Assembly (NCBI RefSeq): GCF_021729145.1
Contig: NZ_JAJSLW010000005.1
Coordinates: 191,946 to 255,945 of the forward strand
DNA length: 64,000 nt
DNA from: Membranihabitans maritimus
GTDB taxonomy: Bacteria > Bacteroidota > Bacteroidia > Chitinophagales > Saprospiraceae
Reading direction: 5' to 3'
The position numbers and the translations under genes are program-made. The notes under the pieces were generated by a model. The model was not told where the DNA came from. It did no database searches and saw nothing but the letters and a program-made list of their open reading frames with translations. Each line of letters begins with the position of its first letter. Position 1 is the first letter of the stretch. Positions 34,972-43,934 of this stretch are shown here, piece after piece.

Positions 34972-36184
34972 TAATATCAATTTTATCTTTATTCATTCGC
35001 AATGAAAACTTTTTATCCTTCTCTAATGAATGTAAATTTTTAATCCATTTACCTTTTTGGTGGATCATAGAATATCCTCTGTCCATTATCTTTATGGGAT
35101 TGAAAAGAGTTATTTCGGATTTAATAGAATTTATTCTTTGCCATTCTTCTTTTGAAATGGTGTACATCTTGCGTGTCAATTCCAACTTTTGTTGTTTTAA
35201 ATGGTCCGATTTTTTGTAGACTTCATTGCCGGAACGCAGTGCCAGTTTGTTTACAATATTACTCAGGTTAGATCGATATCCATTAATCTGAGTTCGTGCA
35301 AATTGTTGGATATGCTGATATATACTTATTAGTGAAGATTCAAACTGGTAATTATGGTTAACTATATATTCGGCTGCTGCTGTAGGTGTTTTTACAGAAG
35401 CAAAAGAAACCATATCTGATACAGAAACATCCCTATCGTGTCCGATTCCGCTTACCACTGGAATTGGACACTCTGCTATTTGTTTGGCAACAGAATAATC
35501 ATCAAAGTCACTTAGGTCTACACTTGAGCCACCACCTCTTACTATAACAATAATATCAAAATGTACGGGAGAAGATTTTATTTCATTCATCACTTCTGTG
35601 ATGGAGGATCGGACTTGATCACCTTGCATTTTTGAATGAAATAGTTGTAATGTAATCTTGTAACCAAACGAGTTGTTTTCAATTTGACGGTAAAAATCCC
35701 CCCAGCCAGCTGCTTGTTCAGAACTGATTACTGCAACCTTTTGTATAACCTGGGGTAATACAAGTTTTTTATTCAAATCAAATAGTCCTTCCGATTTAAT
35801 TTGAGCAATGGTCTTTTGTTTTTGAATGTACAACCAACCCATTGTAAAGTCGGAGTCAATATCTACTATATTTAAAGAATATCCATATCGGGGATGGAAT
35901 CGAACCCTGGATAGAATTTTAACTTTTGTCCCCACCTGGGTCATCTTTTCGAAAACATTCCCAACCTTTTTTTTCAATCCCATGACCTGGCTTCTCCATA
36001 TAGAAGCTGAAGCTTTTGCCAGGAACTCGCCATTTTCATTTTTTTCTATTAACGAAAAGTAATAATTGCCATTATTTAACCGACTATCCGCAATTTCCGC
36101 CTCGATCCAGACCTCTTCTTCAAAATTTAATAAAAATACCCTTTCTATAAACTGGTGCAACTCGAAAAGGGTGAAATGTTTCAT
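34964..36184 (-). CDS. xseA: Exodeoxyribonuclease VII large subunit
   Basis: A 406-residue nuclease subunit. An N-terminal OB-fold (about 1-100, IWIEAEIADSRLNNGNYYF-type) is followed by the catalytic domain with VIVIVRGGGSSVDLSDFDD-type sequence (about 190-208) and SGIGHDRDVSVSDMVSFASVK TPTAAAEYIV (about 230-258), then a coiled-coil C-terminal part. It cuts single-stranded DNA bidirectionally together with XseB, with which it overlaps. Confidence 0.93.
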   Translation of the reverse strand: MKHFTLFELHQFIERVFLLNFEEEVWIEAEIADSRLNNGNYYFSLIEKNENGEFLAKASASIWRSQVMGLKKKVGNVFEKMTQVGTKVKILSRVRFHPRYGYSLNIVDIDSDFTMGWLYIQKQKTIAQIKSEGLFDLNKKLVLPQVIQKVAVISSEQAAGWGDFYRQIENNSFGYKITLQLFHSKMQGDQVRSSITEVMNEIKSSPVHFDIIVIVRGGGSSVDLSDFDDYSVAKQIAECPIPVVSGIGHDRDVSVSDMVSFASVKTPTAAAEYIVNHNYQFESSLISIYQHIQQFARTQINGYRSNLSNIVNKLALRSGNEVYKKSDHLKQQKLELTRKMYTISKEEWQRINSIKSEITLFNPIKIMDRGYSMIHQKGKWIKNLHSLEKDKKFSLRMNKDKIDIND

Positions 36185-36369
36185 AGAATGTCGTGTATTG
36201 ATCTAAAGTAATTTGTTGAATGATGTTTATCTTCAAATATCAATATTATAAAATTAATTTATATTATAATGAAAGTTTAATCGAATTAAATGAAATTTAC
36301 CTGATATGGTTGTTTATTGAATTAAACCCTGTAAAAGGGTAATCATTACTTGTGGATTTGATTGTTGCC

Positions 36370-36406
36370 AAAAAAAAATCCCGATATAGTCAAATATACC
36401 GGGACT
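36370..36406 (-). terminator. Terminator of sucC
   Basis: Read on the minus strand: AAGTCCCGGTATA, a short loop (TTTGAC), TATATCGGGATT and a run of T. A GC-rich stem of about ten pairs with one mismatch and a nine-T tract, directly downstream of the sucC stop. Confidence 0.75.
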
Positions 36407-36431
36407 TGTATTGAATCTTAATAAGATTTAT

Positions 36432-37631
36432 TTAATGGATGGCCTTACTTACGGCATCGGCAGCATCTTTAAGTAATATTGCTGATTCTACTTTCAAACC
36501 ACTTTCATCAATGATTTTCTTGGCTATATCGGCATTGGTGCCCTGTAACCTTACAATCAAAGGCACTTCTATATTAATATTGCTTGCTGCCTGGACAACC
36601 CCTTTTGCAACCCGGTCGCACCTAACAATTCCACCGAAAATATTAATGAGAATAGCTTTCACATTGGGGTCCTGTAAAATTATTCTAAATGCTTGTTCTA
36701 CTCTTTCTGCATCTGCAGTTCCACCGACATCGAGGAAGTTCGCAGGTTCACCTCCGTACAATTTGATCATATCCATTGTCGCCATTGCCAATCCTGCTCC
36801 ATTTACCATACAACCGACGTTCCCATCCAATTTGACGTAACTCAAACCATATCTCTTCGCTTCCACCTCTGTGGGATCTTCTTCGTGTACATCCCTCAAT
36901 TCTGCAATATCCTTATGGCGGAAAAGGGCATTGTCATCTATTGTTACCTTGCAGTCAACTGCCAGTATTCGATCATCACCGGTTTTCAAACAAGGATTAA
37001 TTTCAAAAAGAGAAGCATCTGTCGAAGTAAAAGCAGTATATAGTTTGGAAATAAATTTAACCATTCCTTTAAAGGCAGTGCCAGATAATCCCAGGTTAAA
37101 TGCTACTTTTCGGCTTTGAAAGGGAAGGAGTCCCAATTCCGGATCAACAAATTCTTTGAATACTTTTTCAGGTGTTTCTTCCGCCACCGTTTCAATATCC
37201 ATTCCTCCTTCGGTAGAATAGATAATAACATTTCTTTTTTTGGCTCTGTCGTTGAGAATAGAAATATAAATCTCTTCATTCGCATCAAAATCAGGCGCAT
37301 AAACATCTTCTGCAATCAGAATTTTTCTGACCAATTTCCCTTCACCATCCATACCACCTGGGGTTTGAGGGGTTTTCAACATCATACCCAGGATATTACC
37401 GGAGTGTTCTTTAAGCTCTTGAATATTTTTAGCTAATTTTACACCACCACCTTTTCCACGGCCCCCAGCGTGAATTTGGGCTTTCACGACTGTAAATTCG
37501 GTTCCCGTTTCTTCTTGTAATTTTTTATACGCTGATTCCACTTCAGCGGTGTCCTCAATTACAATCCCTTCCTGAACGGTAACACCGTACTTTTTTAATA
37601 ATTCCTTGCCTTGGTATTCGTGTAGATTCAT
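36432..37631 (-). CDS. sucC: Succinate-CoA ligase (ADP-forming) beta subunit
   Basis: A 399-residue TCA-cycle enzyme subunit. The ATP-grasp domain fills the N-terminal half (MNLHEYQGKELLKKYGV; VVKAQIHAGGRGKGGGVKLA), and the C-terminal CoA-ligase domain has INPCLKTGD, NGAGLAMATMDMIKLYGG and ILINIFGGIVRCDRVA. It makes ATP and succinate from succinyl-CoA together with SucD, which is not in this window. It has its own promoter (37652-37681) and terminator, so it is monocistronic. Confidence 0.95.
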   Translation of the reverse strand: MNLHEYQGKELLKKYGVTVQEGIVIEDTAEVESAYKKLQEETGTEFTVVKAQIHAGGRGKGGGVKLAKNIQELKEHSGNILGMMLKTPQTPGGMDGEGKLVRKILIAEDVYAPDFDANEEIYISILNDRAKKRNVIIYSTEGGMDIETVAEETPEKVFKEFVDPELGLLPFQSRKVAFNLGLSGTAFKGMVKFISKLYTAFTSTDASLFEINPCLKTGDDRILAVDCKVTIDDNALFRHKDIAELRDVHEEDPTEVEAKRYGLSYVKLDGNVGCMVNGAGLAMATMDMIKLYGGEPANFLDVGGTADAERVEQAFRIILQDPNVKAILINIFGGIVRCDRVAKGVVQAASNINIEVPLIVRLQGTNADIAKKIIDESGLKVESAILLKDAADAVSKAIH

Positions 37632-37651
37632 AGTGTATTTCTTTGTTTCCC

Positions 37652-37681
37652 CAAAAGTAATAATATTCCCTTAAATACAAA
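37652..37681 (-). promoter_or_regulatory. sucC promoter
   Basis: On the minus strand TTTG (37678-37681) and TACTTTTG (37652-37659) are 18 nt apart, a close match to the Bacteroidota consensus, placing transcription start about 20 nt before the sucC ATG. Confidence 0.7.
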
Positions 37682-37740
37682 TTGCAGAAAGAATGAAAGT
37701 TAGAAGACAAGAATAAATGAAACTATTTTCGAATTAAAAA

Positions 37741-37950
37741 TCAGGTTTTTTGTTTTCTACAGGTAGAAATACCAAAGGGTGCGTAAAGTGGACAAAAACT
37801 AATAAATGAAGTAAGAATAAAAATACCAGCCAGCACCAACAAGACCGCTGCAACTGTTCCCCCGATCGTTCCGGTAAAATACAATATAATGATCAGCGCT
37901 GCAATAAGAATCCGGACAATTTTATCTGTTGAACCCATATTCTTTTTCAT
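37741..37950 (-). CDS. DUF2892 (YgaP-like) small membrane protein
   Basis: A 69-residue protein: N-terminal MGSTDKIVRILIAALIIILY followed by TGTIGGTVAAVLLVLAGIFILTSFISFCPLYAPFGISTC, i.e. two membrane helices and the CPLYxPFGxxTC ending with two cysteines that defines DUF2892/YgaP-like transmembrane proteins. These often neighbour rhodanese or metal transporters; here a Zn/Cd P-type ATPase is on the same strand 170 nt downstream. Confidence 0.9.
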   Translation of the reverse strand: MKKNMGSTDKIVRILIAALIIILYFTGTIGGTVAAVLLVLAGIFILTSFISFCPLYAPFGISTCRKQKT

Positions 37951-38121
37951 AACTTTAATGTTAATGGTTAATTAATATTATAAATGTACCATAGAACATT
38001 CTGAAAATTAATAATATAAGTCACTTGAAGTGATGATCTTTATCAATTCATTCTTGCGTATCAGAAAGCTTGAATTAAATCGGTGAGGTATTATTGAATA
38101 CCCGTATTTATCAAAAGGATA

Positions 38122-40071
38122 TTAAAACATCTTTTGTATTCTAACGGCATTGAGAACCGCTAATAGTGCAACGCCAACATCTGCAAATACGGCTCCCCAC
38201 ATAGAGGCCATTCCCAGTGCTCCGAGTGCAAGGACCAATAATTTCACCCCAAATGCCAATCCTATATTTTGCCAAACAATTTTTCTTGTTGCTTTTGAAA
38301 TTTTTATTGCGGTGACTACTTTTGAGGGTTGATCAGTCTGTATTACCACATCGGCGGTTTCGATTGCCGCATCACTTCCGAGTCCCCCCATAGCAATCCC
38401 AATATCTGCTGTGGCCAAAACGGGCGCATCATTAATTCCGTCTCCTACGAATGCTATTACATTTGAAGATTCTTCCTTTATTTCTTTAAATTTTTCCACT
38501 TTTTGTTCCGGAAGTAAATTTCCAAAAGCTTTTTGTATCTGTAATTCGGAGGCAATTTCTTTCGTTACAGATTCTTTATCCCCCGAGAGAATGACTATTT
38601 CTTTGATACCGTTGTCCTTTAAATGTTGAATCGTTTCATGGGCATCATCTTTTAATTGGTCTGATATCAGGAAATATCCTTTATAGTTGCCATCTACTGC
38701 TACAAAAATACAAGTAAGTGTTTCGTTTTTATGATTTTTGCCAGTAGGAATGCTGTATTTTTCTAATAACTTTTGATTGCCGACCAAGACTTCATGTCCT
38801 CCCACAATCCCTTTTAGACCGTGTCCGGCAATTTCTTGTTGTTTACCCGGCTCTGGAATATCCAATTTCTGATCCTTTACATATTTAATGATTGCTTCAG
38901 CTACGGGGTGATTGGATTTTGATTCCAGTGAAGCTGCAAGAGCCATCCAATTAGATTTAGAATCCTGCATAGACTCGACTTCCTGGACCTCAAAAATACC
39001 TTTTGTAAGGGTCCCTGTTTTGTCTAAAACAATGGTCTGCAGTTGGTTCATAAGATCCAGGTAATTGGACCCTTTGAATAAAATGCCATTACGGGAAGCT
39101 GCACCAATACCCCCAAAATATCCCAGAGGAATGGAAATGACGAGTGCACATGGACATGAAATAACCAGGAAAACGAGGGCCCTATAAAACCAGTCTTCAA
39201 AGACATAATTTTGTACAAAAAAATAAGGGAGTAGTGCCAACCCAATCGCCAGAAACGTTACAATCGGTGTATAAATCCTGGCAAATTTTCGGATAAAATT
39301 TTCAGTTTTCGCTTTTCGGGCAGAGGCATTCTGTACCAAATTAAGTATTCGAGAAATTGAACTTTCATGGAAGGGTTTAGTGACAGTGACCTCTATGAGT
39401 CTATCCCGATTTATCATACCTGCCAGGATCATTTCTCCAGAGCTGATAGTTTGGGGTTTGCTTTCACCAGTGAGAGCCGATGTGTTGAAAGAGCTTTTTT
39501 CTGTAATTAATTTTCCATCAAGTGGTACTTTTTCTCCTGGTTTTATCTGGATAATTTCTCCTGGATTTACTTCAGTGGGATGTACCTTTTGAAATTTTTC
39601 ATTCCTTTTGACTATGGCTGAGTCAGGCCGTAAATCCAAAAGTGATTTAATATTACTTTTGGCTTTTTTCACTGCTGCACCTTGCAATAATTCACCAATG
39701 GTATAAAACAGCATAACAGCTACACCTTCCGGGTACTCGCCAATGGCAAATGCTCCTACAGTAGCAATTCCCATGAGGAAAAACTCCGTAAATATCTCAC
39801 CTTTAGCAATTAATTGAATCCCCCTTTTTACAACGGGCCAACCAACGGGGATATACGAAATAAGATAATACAATAATCTTATCCAACCGTCGAAAAATGG
39901 TAGTTGAACAAATTGGTCTATTGTTATTCCTACCATTAAAAGAATGGCACTTAATATTGCTGGAAGCCATTCATTTGTTGATTTTTCATGATGGTGATCA
40001 TGGGAATGAGAATGAGATTCTTCGGAGGGAATACAACAGCTATCCTGATCGTTATGATTATTGGTTTCCAT
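38122..40071 (-). CDS. Heavy-metal (Zn/Cd/Pb-type) P1B ATPase
   Basis: A 649-residue metal-efflux pump. Motifs in order: ALTGESKP (actuator), SCPCALV in the sixth helix (metal site), DKTGTLTKG (phosphorylation Asp), HPVAEAI, GDGINDAPVLA, and a C-terminal helix pair with conserved Lys and Asp (FGVKLLVLAL, FADVGVALLAVLN), which points to the P1B-2 Zn/Cd/Pb group. The N-terminal CxxC heavy-metal domain is absent; instead there is a short tail with adjacent cysteines (DSCC) and SHSHSHDHHHE, which may bind metal. Start chosen at ATG 40071: a -7 box lies at 40101-40108, so the longer reading from 40137 would start upstream of transcription. Confidence 0.92.
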   Translation of the reverse strand: METNNHNDQDSCCIPSEESHSHSHDHHHEKSTNEWLPAILSAILLMVGITIDQFVQLPFFDGWIRLLYYLISYIPVGWPVVKRGIQLIAKGEIFTEFFLMGIATVGAFAIGEYPEGVAVMLFYTIGELLQGAAVKKAKSNIKSLLDLRPDSAIVKRNEKFQKVHPTEVNPGEIIQIKPGEKVPLDGKLITEKSSFNTSALTGESKPQTISSGEMILAGMINRDRLIEVTVTKPFHESSISRILNLVQNASARKAKTENFIRKFARIYTPIVTFLAIGLALLPYFFVQNYVFEDWFYRALVFLVISCPCALVISIPLGYFGGIGAASRNGILFKGSNYLDLMNQLQTIVLDKTGTLTKGIFEVQEVESMQDSKSNWMALAASLESKSNHPVAEAIIKYVKDQKLDIPEPGKQQEIAGHGLKGIVGGHEVLVGNQKLLEKYSIPTGKNHKNETLTCIFVAVDGNYKGYFLISDQLKDDAHETIQHLKDNGIKEIVILSGDKESVTKEIASELQIQKAFGNLLPEQKVEKFKEIKEESSNVIAFVGDGINDAPVLATADIGIAMGGLGSDAAIETADVVIQTDQPSKVVTAIKISKATRKIVWQNIGLAFGVKLLVLALGALGMASMWGAVFADVGVALLAVLNAVRIQKMF

Positions 40072-40100
40072 TGTCGTGCTTTGTAATAAAATATCAAATA

Positions 40101-40108
40101 CAAAGGTA
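40101..40108 (-). promoter_or_regulatory. -7 box of the metal ATPase gene
   Basis: TACCTTTG on the minus strand, 29 nt upstream of the ATG at 40071. No TTG at the right -33 distance, so an activator may be needed. It fixes the translation start downstream of it. Confidence 0.45.
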
Positions 40109-40137
40109 GGATTAATTACCGTGCACTGGTATTGCAT

Positions 40138-40546
40138 TTTTTGTATTACAAACTAATAAGCGTAATAAAATCTGTATCTGCTCTGGGTATTCCAATCAAT
40201 TATTTTTATTTTCATTTGGAATTTCTAAAAAGGAGAACTATTGAAGAAATTATTCAATGTAGACTTTAATTTTTAACCGTTATCGGGGATAGGTGTTAAA
40301 CAATTAGATAATCTCGGCATTGATTATTTTAGCAATTTGAGAGGCACATGAAGAGTATCGGAGGAGTATGGATTTGCCGATAGTCAAAGTTTTATTTCTC
40401 TGGATAATTTGTATGAATTTGAAACTTGTTTTCGTTTCGCTTTAGGATACATAATTTCCAGCGATTATTTGTCTATAAGTATTTTAGAAATTAAATATTC
40501 AAAAGCTTTTGGTGTGGCCATTAAAAAAATTAAAAACCGGACTTGA
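40138..40546. other. Divergent intergenic region
   Basis: About 400 bp between the metal ATPase gene and the plus-strand operon beginning at 40547. I see no gene, terminator or good promoter apart from the ATPase -7 box at its left end. Confidence 0.35.
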
Positions 40547-41131
40547 ATGCATGACATAGAGCCATTTTATAACTGGAGGGAATTTTATGCAGCTGAAGAA
40601 GACCAGGATTCCCCATTTTACGGAAAGGAATATGATGAATTCTATTTCACAAATCGCGTATATAACTATTATATTCATCCCCAGTGGGATGCTTTTGGTT
40701 CTGATACTTTGTATATGAAGATTTTATATGCGGATTATGACCAGGGTTTTTGTATTATTGAAATGATAGGAGAATGGAATGACTGCCTACACAATGACAT
40801 AATGTTTTTCAAAAGGAAGATATTAGATGCTTTGATGATCAAGGGAATTTATAAATTTGCCATTATTGGTGAAAATGTTTTTAATTTTCACGGAGGAGAT
40901 GATTGCTATTATGAAGAATGGTATGAATCGGTGTATGATGAAAACGGTTGGATTATTTTTTTAAATCTCTTTCAACACGTATATGAAGAAATGAGAAAAG
41001 TGAATATTCATCACTATGTAAATTTATTACCTCATTTGATGAATTTTGAATGGAGAAAACACGAACCGCAATACTTATATAAAACATTTGAAGCACTCAT
41101 AAACAAAAATAAATTTATTGAATCTGAATAA
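40547..41131 (+). CDS. Tyrosine-rich acidic protein of unknown function, coupled to era
   Basis: A 194-residue cytosolic protein with strikingly many aromatic and acidic residues (about 20 tyrosines), for example FYGKEYDEFYFTNRVYNYY and GGDDCYYEEWYESVYDENG. No signal or membrane segment. I do not recognise a domain. Several HP and GD turns and a regular alternation suggest a folded alpha/beta protein rather than disorder. It is the first gene of an operon with era, der, rfbC and rfbD and its last 14 nt overlap the era reading frame, so a housekeeping role linked to ribosome assembly is an inference from context only. Confidence 0.7.
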   Translation: MHDIEPFYNWREFYAAEEDQDSPFYGKEYDEFYFTNRVYNYYIHPQWDAFGSDTLYMKILYADYDQGFCIIEMIGEWNDCLHNDIMFFKRKILDALMIKGIYKFAIIGENVFNFHGGDDCYYEEWYESVYDENGWIIFLNLFQHVYEEMRKVNIHHYVNLLPHLMNFEWRKHEPQYLYKTFEALINKNKFIESE

Positions 41132-42026
41132 GAATAGCAATGATCCTGTTCACAAATCGGGGTTTGTCAATATCATTGGTTTGCCTAATGTAGGAAAGTC
41201 TACTTTAATGAATTTCTTACTCAATGACAAATTGAGTATCGTAACACATAAACCCCAAACTACGAGACATAGAATTCTGGGGATTTTATCAGGAGACAAT
41301 TATCAAATGATACTTTCGGATGTGCCCGGCTTTGTAGAAAACGAAAGTTATCAAATGCATCGAAGGATGAATACATTTGTTTCGGAATCCTTTGAGGACG
41401 CAGATATTTTGATTTTAATGGTAGACGCTACTGATGATCAAGAATTACATCCCCGGCTGATTGATCGGTTTTCTAAAACCAATATTCCCAAGATTTTGGT
41501 CATTAATAAATCCGATCTTGCCGGATCAAATGATCTTGAAGAAAAAAAGAAAAAATGGACCGATATTATTGGTTTCGACAAAGTATTTGTTATTTCAGCT
41601 AAAGAGGGGAAAGATATAGAACCGCTATTACTTTCACTTTTTGATTACCTGCCGGAAGGACCTCCGTATTTTCCGAAAGATCAAATATCAAACAGGAATG
41701 TCCGTTTTTTTATAAGTGAAATGGTGAGGGAGCAAATCTTTCTTCAGTATCGCCAGGAGATTCCCTATTCATGCGAGGTGGATATAGAACGGTTTAAAGA
41801 CAAAGGGGATATTATCCATATTGAAGCCATGATTTATGTTAACCGAAAGAGCCAGAAATCTATTATTATCGGGAAGGGGGGAAGTGCTATCAAACAATTG
41901 GGAATAGATTCCCGCCAACAAATTGAGGAATTTGTCGGTAAAAAGGTATTTTTGAAGTTGCATGTAAAAGTGCGGGAGAAATGGAGGGATAATGAAGACT
42001 TGTTAGAAAAATTTGGGTACCATTAA
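41118..42026 (+). CDS. era: GTPase Era
   Basis: A 302-residue ribosome-biogenesis GTPase that binds 16S rRNA during 30S maturation. G1 GLPNVGKS, G3 DVPG, G4 NKSD and the C-terminal KH domain (HIEAMIYVNRKSQKSIIIGK and GKKVFLKLHVKVREKWRD) are complete. There is no ATG near the N-terminus: the in-frame stop at 41100-41102 precedes a TTG at 41118 (NLNKNSNDP...), which lies inside the upstream gene, so initiation from TTG with translational coupling is the most likely arrangement. Confidence 0.93.
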   Translation: MNLNKNSNDPVHKSGFVNIIGLPNVGKSTLMNFLLNDKLSIVTHKPQTTRHRILGILSGDNYQMILSDVPGFVENESYQMHRRMNTFVSESFEDADILILMVDATDDQELHPRLIDRFSKTNIPKILVINKSDLAGSNDLEEKKKKWTDIIGFDKVFVISAKEGKDIEPLLLSLFDYLPEGPPYFPKDQISNRNVRFFISEMVREQIFLQYRQEIPYSCEVDIERFKDKGDIIHIEAMIYVNRKSQKSIIIGKGGSAIKQLGIDSRQQIEEFVGKKVFLKLHVKVREKWRDNEDLLEKFGYH

Positions 42027-42079
42027 AATCGAGGCAATTAATTACTCTTTCAATTACGGGAAAATTTAACTTCAAATAA

Positions 42080-43384
42080 ATGTCAAATTTAGTGGCTATT
42101 GTCGGTCGGCCTAATGTCGGAAAATCTACTTTATTTAATCGAATTATCGGCGAGAAAAAAGCAATTATTGACGATGTAAGCGGGGTGACCAGAGATCGGA
42201 TTTATGGGAAAAGTGAATGGAATGGGAAAGAATTTTCTATAGTTGATACCGGGGGATTTGTTAAAAATTCTGATGATATATTTGAAAGTGAAATTCGAAA
42301 TCAGGTAGAATTAGCTATCGAAGAAGCTCAACTTATTGTATTTGTAGTGGATGTATCAACAGGGATTACAGATCTTGATGAGGATTTAGCGAATTTACTC
42401 CGTCCCGTTAAAAAACCCGTAATATTAGTAGTCAATAAAGTGGATAATTTCAGTCGCCAATTGGAAGCTAATGAATTTTGGAGTATGGGGTTTGATACGA
42501 CTCTATTTATGTCGTCTCTCACGGGAAGTGGAAGCGGTGAAGTAATGGATGAGATAGTTGAGTTGTTGCCAGAAGAGAGTTCTGAATTGGAACCCGACAT
42601 TCCAAGGATTGCAATAATCGGCCAACCAAATGTAGGGAAGTCTTCCCTTACCAATGCATTACTTGGAACAGAAAGAAATATTGTGACAGATATTGCGGGT
42701 ACAACCAGAGATTCTATACACACCTATTACAATAAATACGATAAGGAATTATATTTAATAGATACTGCGGGTATTAGAAAAAAAGCCAAAGTGCATGAGA
42801 ACCTTGAGTTTTATTCTGTGATGAGAGCAGTGAGGGCGATTGATGATAGTGATATTTGTGTCTTGATGATTGATGCACAAATGGGTATTGAGACCCAAGA
42901 TCTCAAACTTTTTAGTATCGTTCAAAAGCGTAAAAAAGGAGTGGTCATAGTTGTTAATAAATGGGACCTGATACCAAAGGAGACTAATACAGCCAGAGAT
43001 ATGGAAAAAGAAATTTTGAAAAGACTTCGACCATTCGATGATGTCCCTGTAGTATTTACCAGTGTTGTGGATAAACAAAGAATTATGAAGGTATTGGATG
43101 CCGCATTAGTGGTTTATAAAAATAAAACACAAAAGATTAAAACCTCAGAACTCAATGAGAAAATTTTACCGATTCTGGAAAAAACACCCCCTCCGACTTA
43201 TCGCGGGAATTTTATTAAAATAAAATATATCACACAACTTCCTTTGTCTTATCCTGCATTTTCATTTTTTTGCAATCACCCCAAAGCTGTAAAAGCGTCT
43301 TACAGAAATTTTATCGAAAATAAATTAAGAGAAATATTTGACTTTACCGGCTCACCGGTAGGAATTGTGTTTAAACAAAAATAA
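42080..43384 (+). CDS. der: GTPase Der (EngA)
   Basis: A 434-residue tandem-GTPase acting in 50S subunit assembly. Two G domains: first GRPNVGKS, DTGG, NKVD; second GQPNVGKS, DTAG, NKWD; then the KH-like C-terminal domain (PPTYRGNFIKIKYITQLPLSYPAFSFF-type region) ending PVGIVFKQK. Found directly after era, a common order. A 53-nt gap separates the two genes. Confidence 0.95.
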   Translation: MSNLVAIVGRPNVGKSTLFNRIIGEKKAIIDDVSGVTRDRIYGKSEWNGKEFSIVDTGGFVKNSDDIFESEIRNQVELAIEEAQLIVFVVDVSTGITDLDEDLANLLRPVKKPVILVVNKVDNFSRQLEANEFWSMGFDTTLFMSSLTGSGSGEVMDEIVELLPEESSELEPDIPRIAIIGQPNVGKSSLTNALLGTERNIVTDIAGTTRDSIHTYYNKYDKELYLIDTAGIRKKAKVHENLEFYSVMRAVRAIDDSDICVLMIDAQMGIETQDLKLFSIVQKRKKGVVIVVNKWDLIPKETNTARDMEKEILKRLRPFDDVPVVFTSVVDKQRIMKVLDAALVVYKNKTQKIKTSELNEKILPILEKTPPPTYRGNFIKIKYITQLPLSYPAFSFFCNHPKAVKASYRNFIENKLREIFDFTGSPVGIVFKQK

Positions 43385-43385
43385 A

Positions 43386-43934
43386 ATGACTTTTGAAAAA
43401 ACAGGTATTGAAGACCTTATACTTATAAAGCCAAAAATTTTAGGAGATGACAGAGGCTATTTTTTTGAAAGTTTTAGATCAGATGTATTCAAACGAAATG
43501 GGATCCCCTCAAATTTTCTACAGGAAAATCAATCGAATTCTAAATATGGTGTAGTCCGCGGGCTACATTATCAAAAAGGAAATTCTGCCCAGGGTAAGCT
43601 GGTCAGGTCAGTTGTGGGTACGGTTTTGGATGTAGCTGTTGATATTCGTCCGGGGTCGGCAACATATGGCCACCATTACTCTGTAAAACTTGATGATATT
43701 CATCATTGGCAATTATGGGTGCCACGTGGTTTTGCACATGGTTTTGCTGTCTTATCAGAAGAAGCAGTCATCCAGTATAAATGCGATAATTTCTACGATA
43801 AAGATTCCGAAGCGGGTATAGCATGGAATGATTCAACATTGGGGATTGATTGGGGAGTACCTGAGAAAGATGTAATTTTGTCTGAAAAGGATCTGTTACA
43901 TCCTGAATTCCACCAACATAATCCTGTATTTTGA
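43386..43934 (+). CDS. rfbC: dTDP-4-dehydrorhamnose 3,5-epimerase
   Basis: A 182-residue cupin-fold epimerase of dTDP-L-rhamnose synthesis. Active-site features: RGLHYQ (catalytic His) in VVRGLHYQKGN, DVAVDIRPGS (Asp) and WVPRGFAHGFAVLSE (with the Tyr/His face). Start at ATG 43386, two nt after the der stop; a longer reading would overlap der. The next gene, rfbD, starts inside its stop (TGATG). rfbA and rfbB are not in this window. Confidence 0.93.
   Translation: MTFEKTGIEDLILIKPKILGDDRGYFFESFRSDVFKRNGIPSNFLQENQSNSKYGVVRGLHYQKGNSAQGKLVRSVVGTVLDVAVDIRPGSATYGHHYSVKLDDIHHWQLWVPRGFAHGFAVLSEEAVIQYKCDNFYDKDSEAGIAWNDSTLGIDWGVPEKDVILSEKDLLHPEFHQHNPVF

Noticed and set aside
34938-35219. Plus-strand ORFs opposite xseA and the M16 genes
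   Set aside because: They are antisense shadows of well-supported genes with no promoter or recognised product.
36432-37631. A complete sucCD operon
   Set aside because: Only sucC is present; there is a terminator after it and no sucD in the window.
40072-40137. Upstream ATG at 40137 as start of the metal ATPase
   Set aside because: The extra 22 residues are encoded upstream of the predicted transcription start (TACCTTTG at 40101-40108) and do not look like the start of this family.
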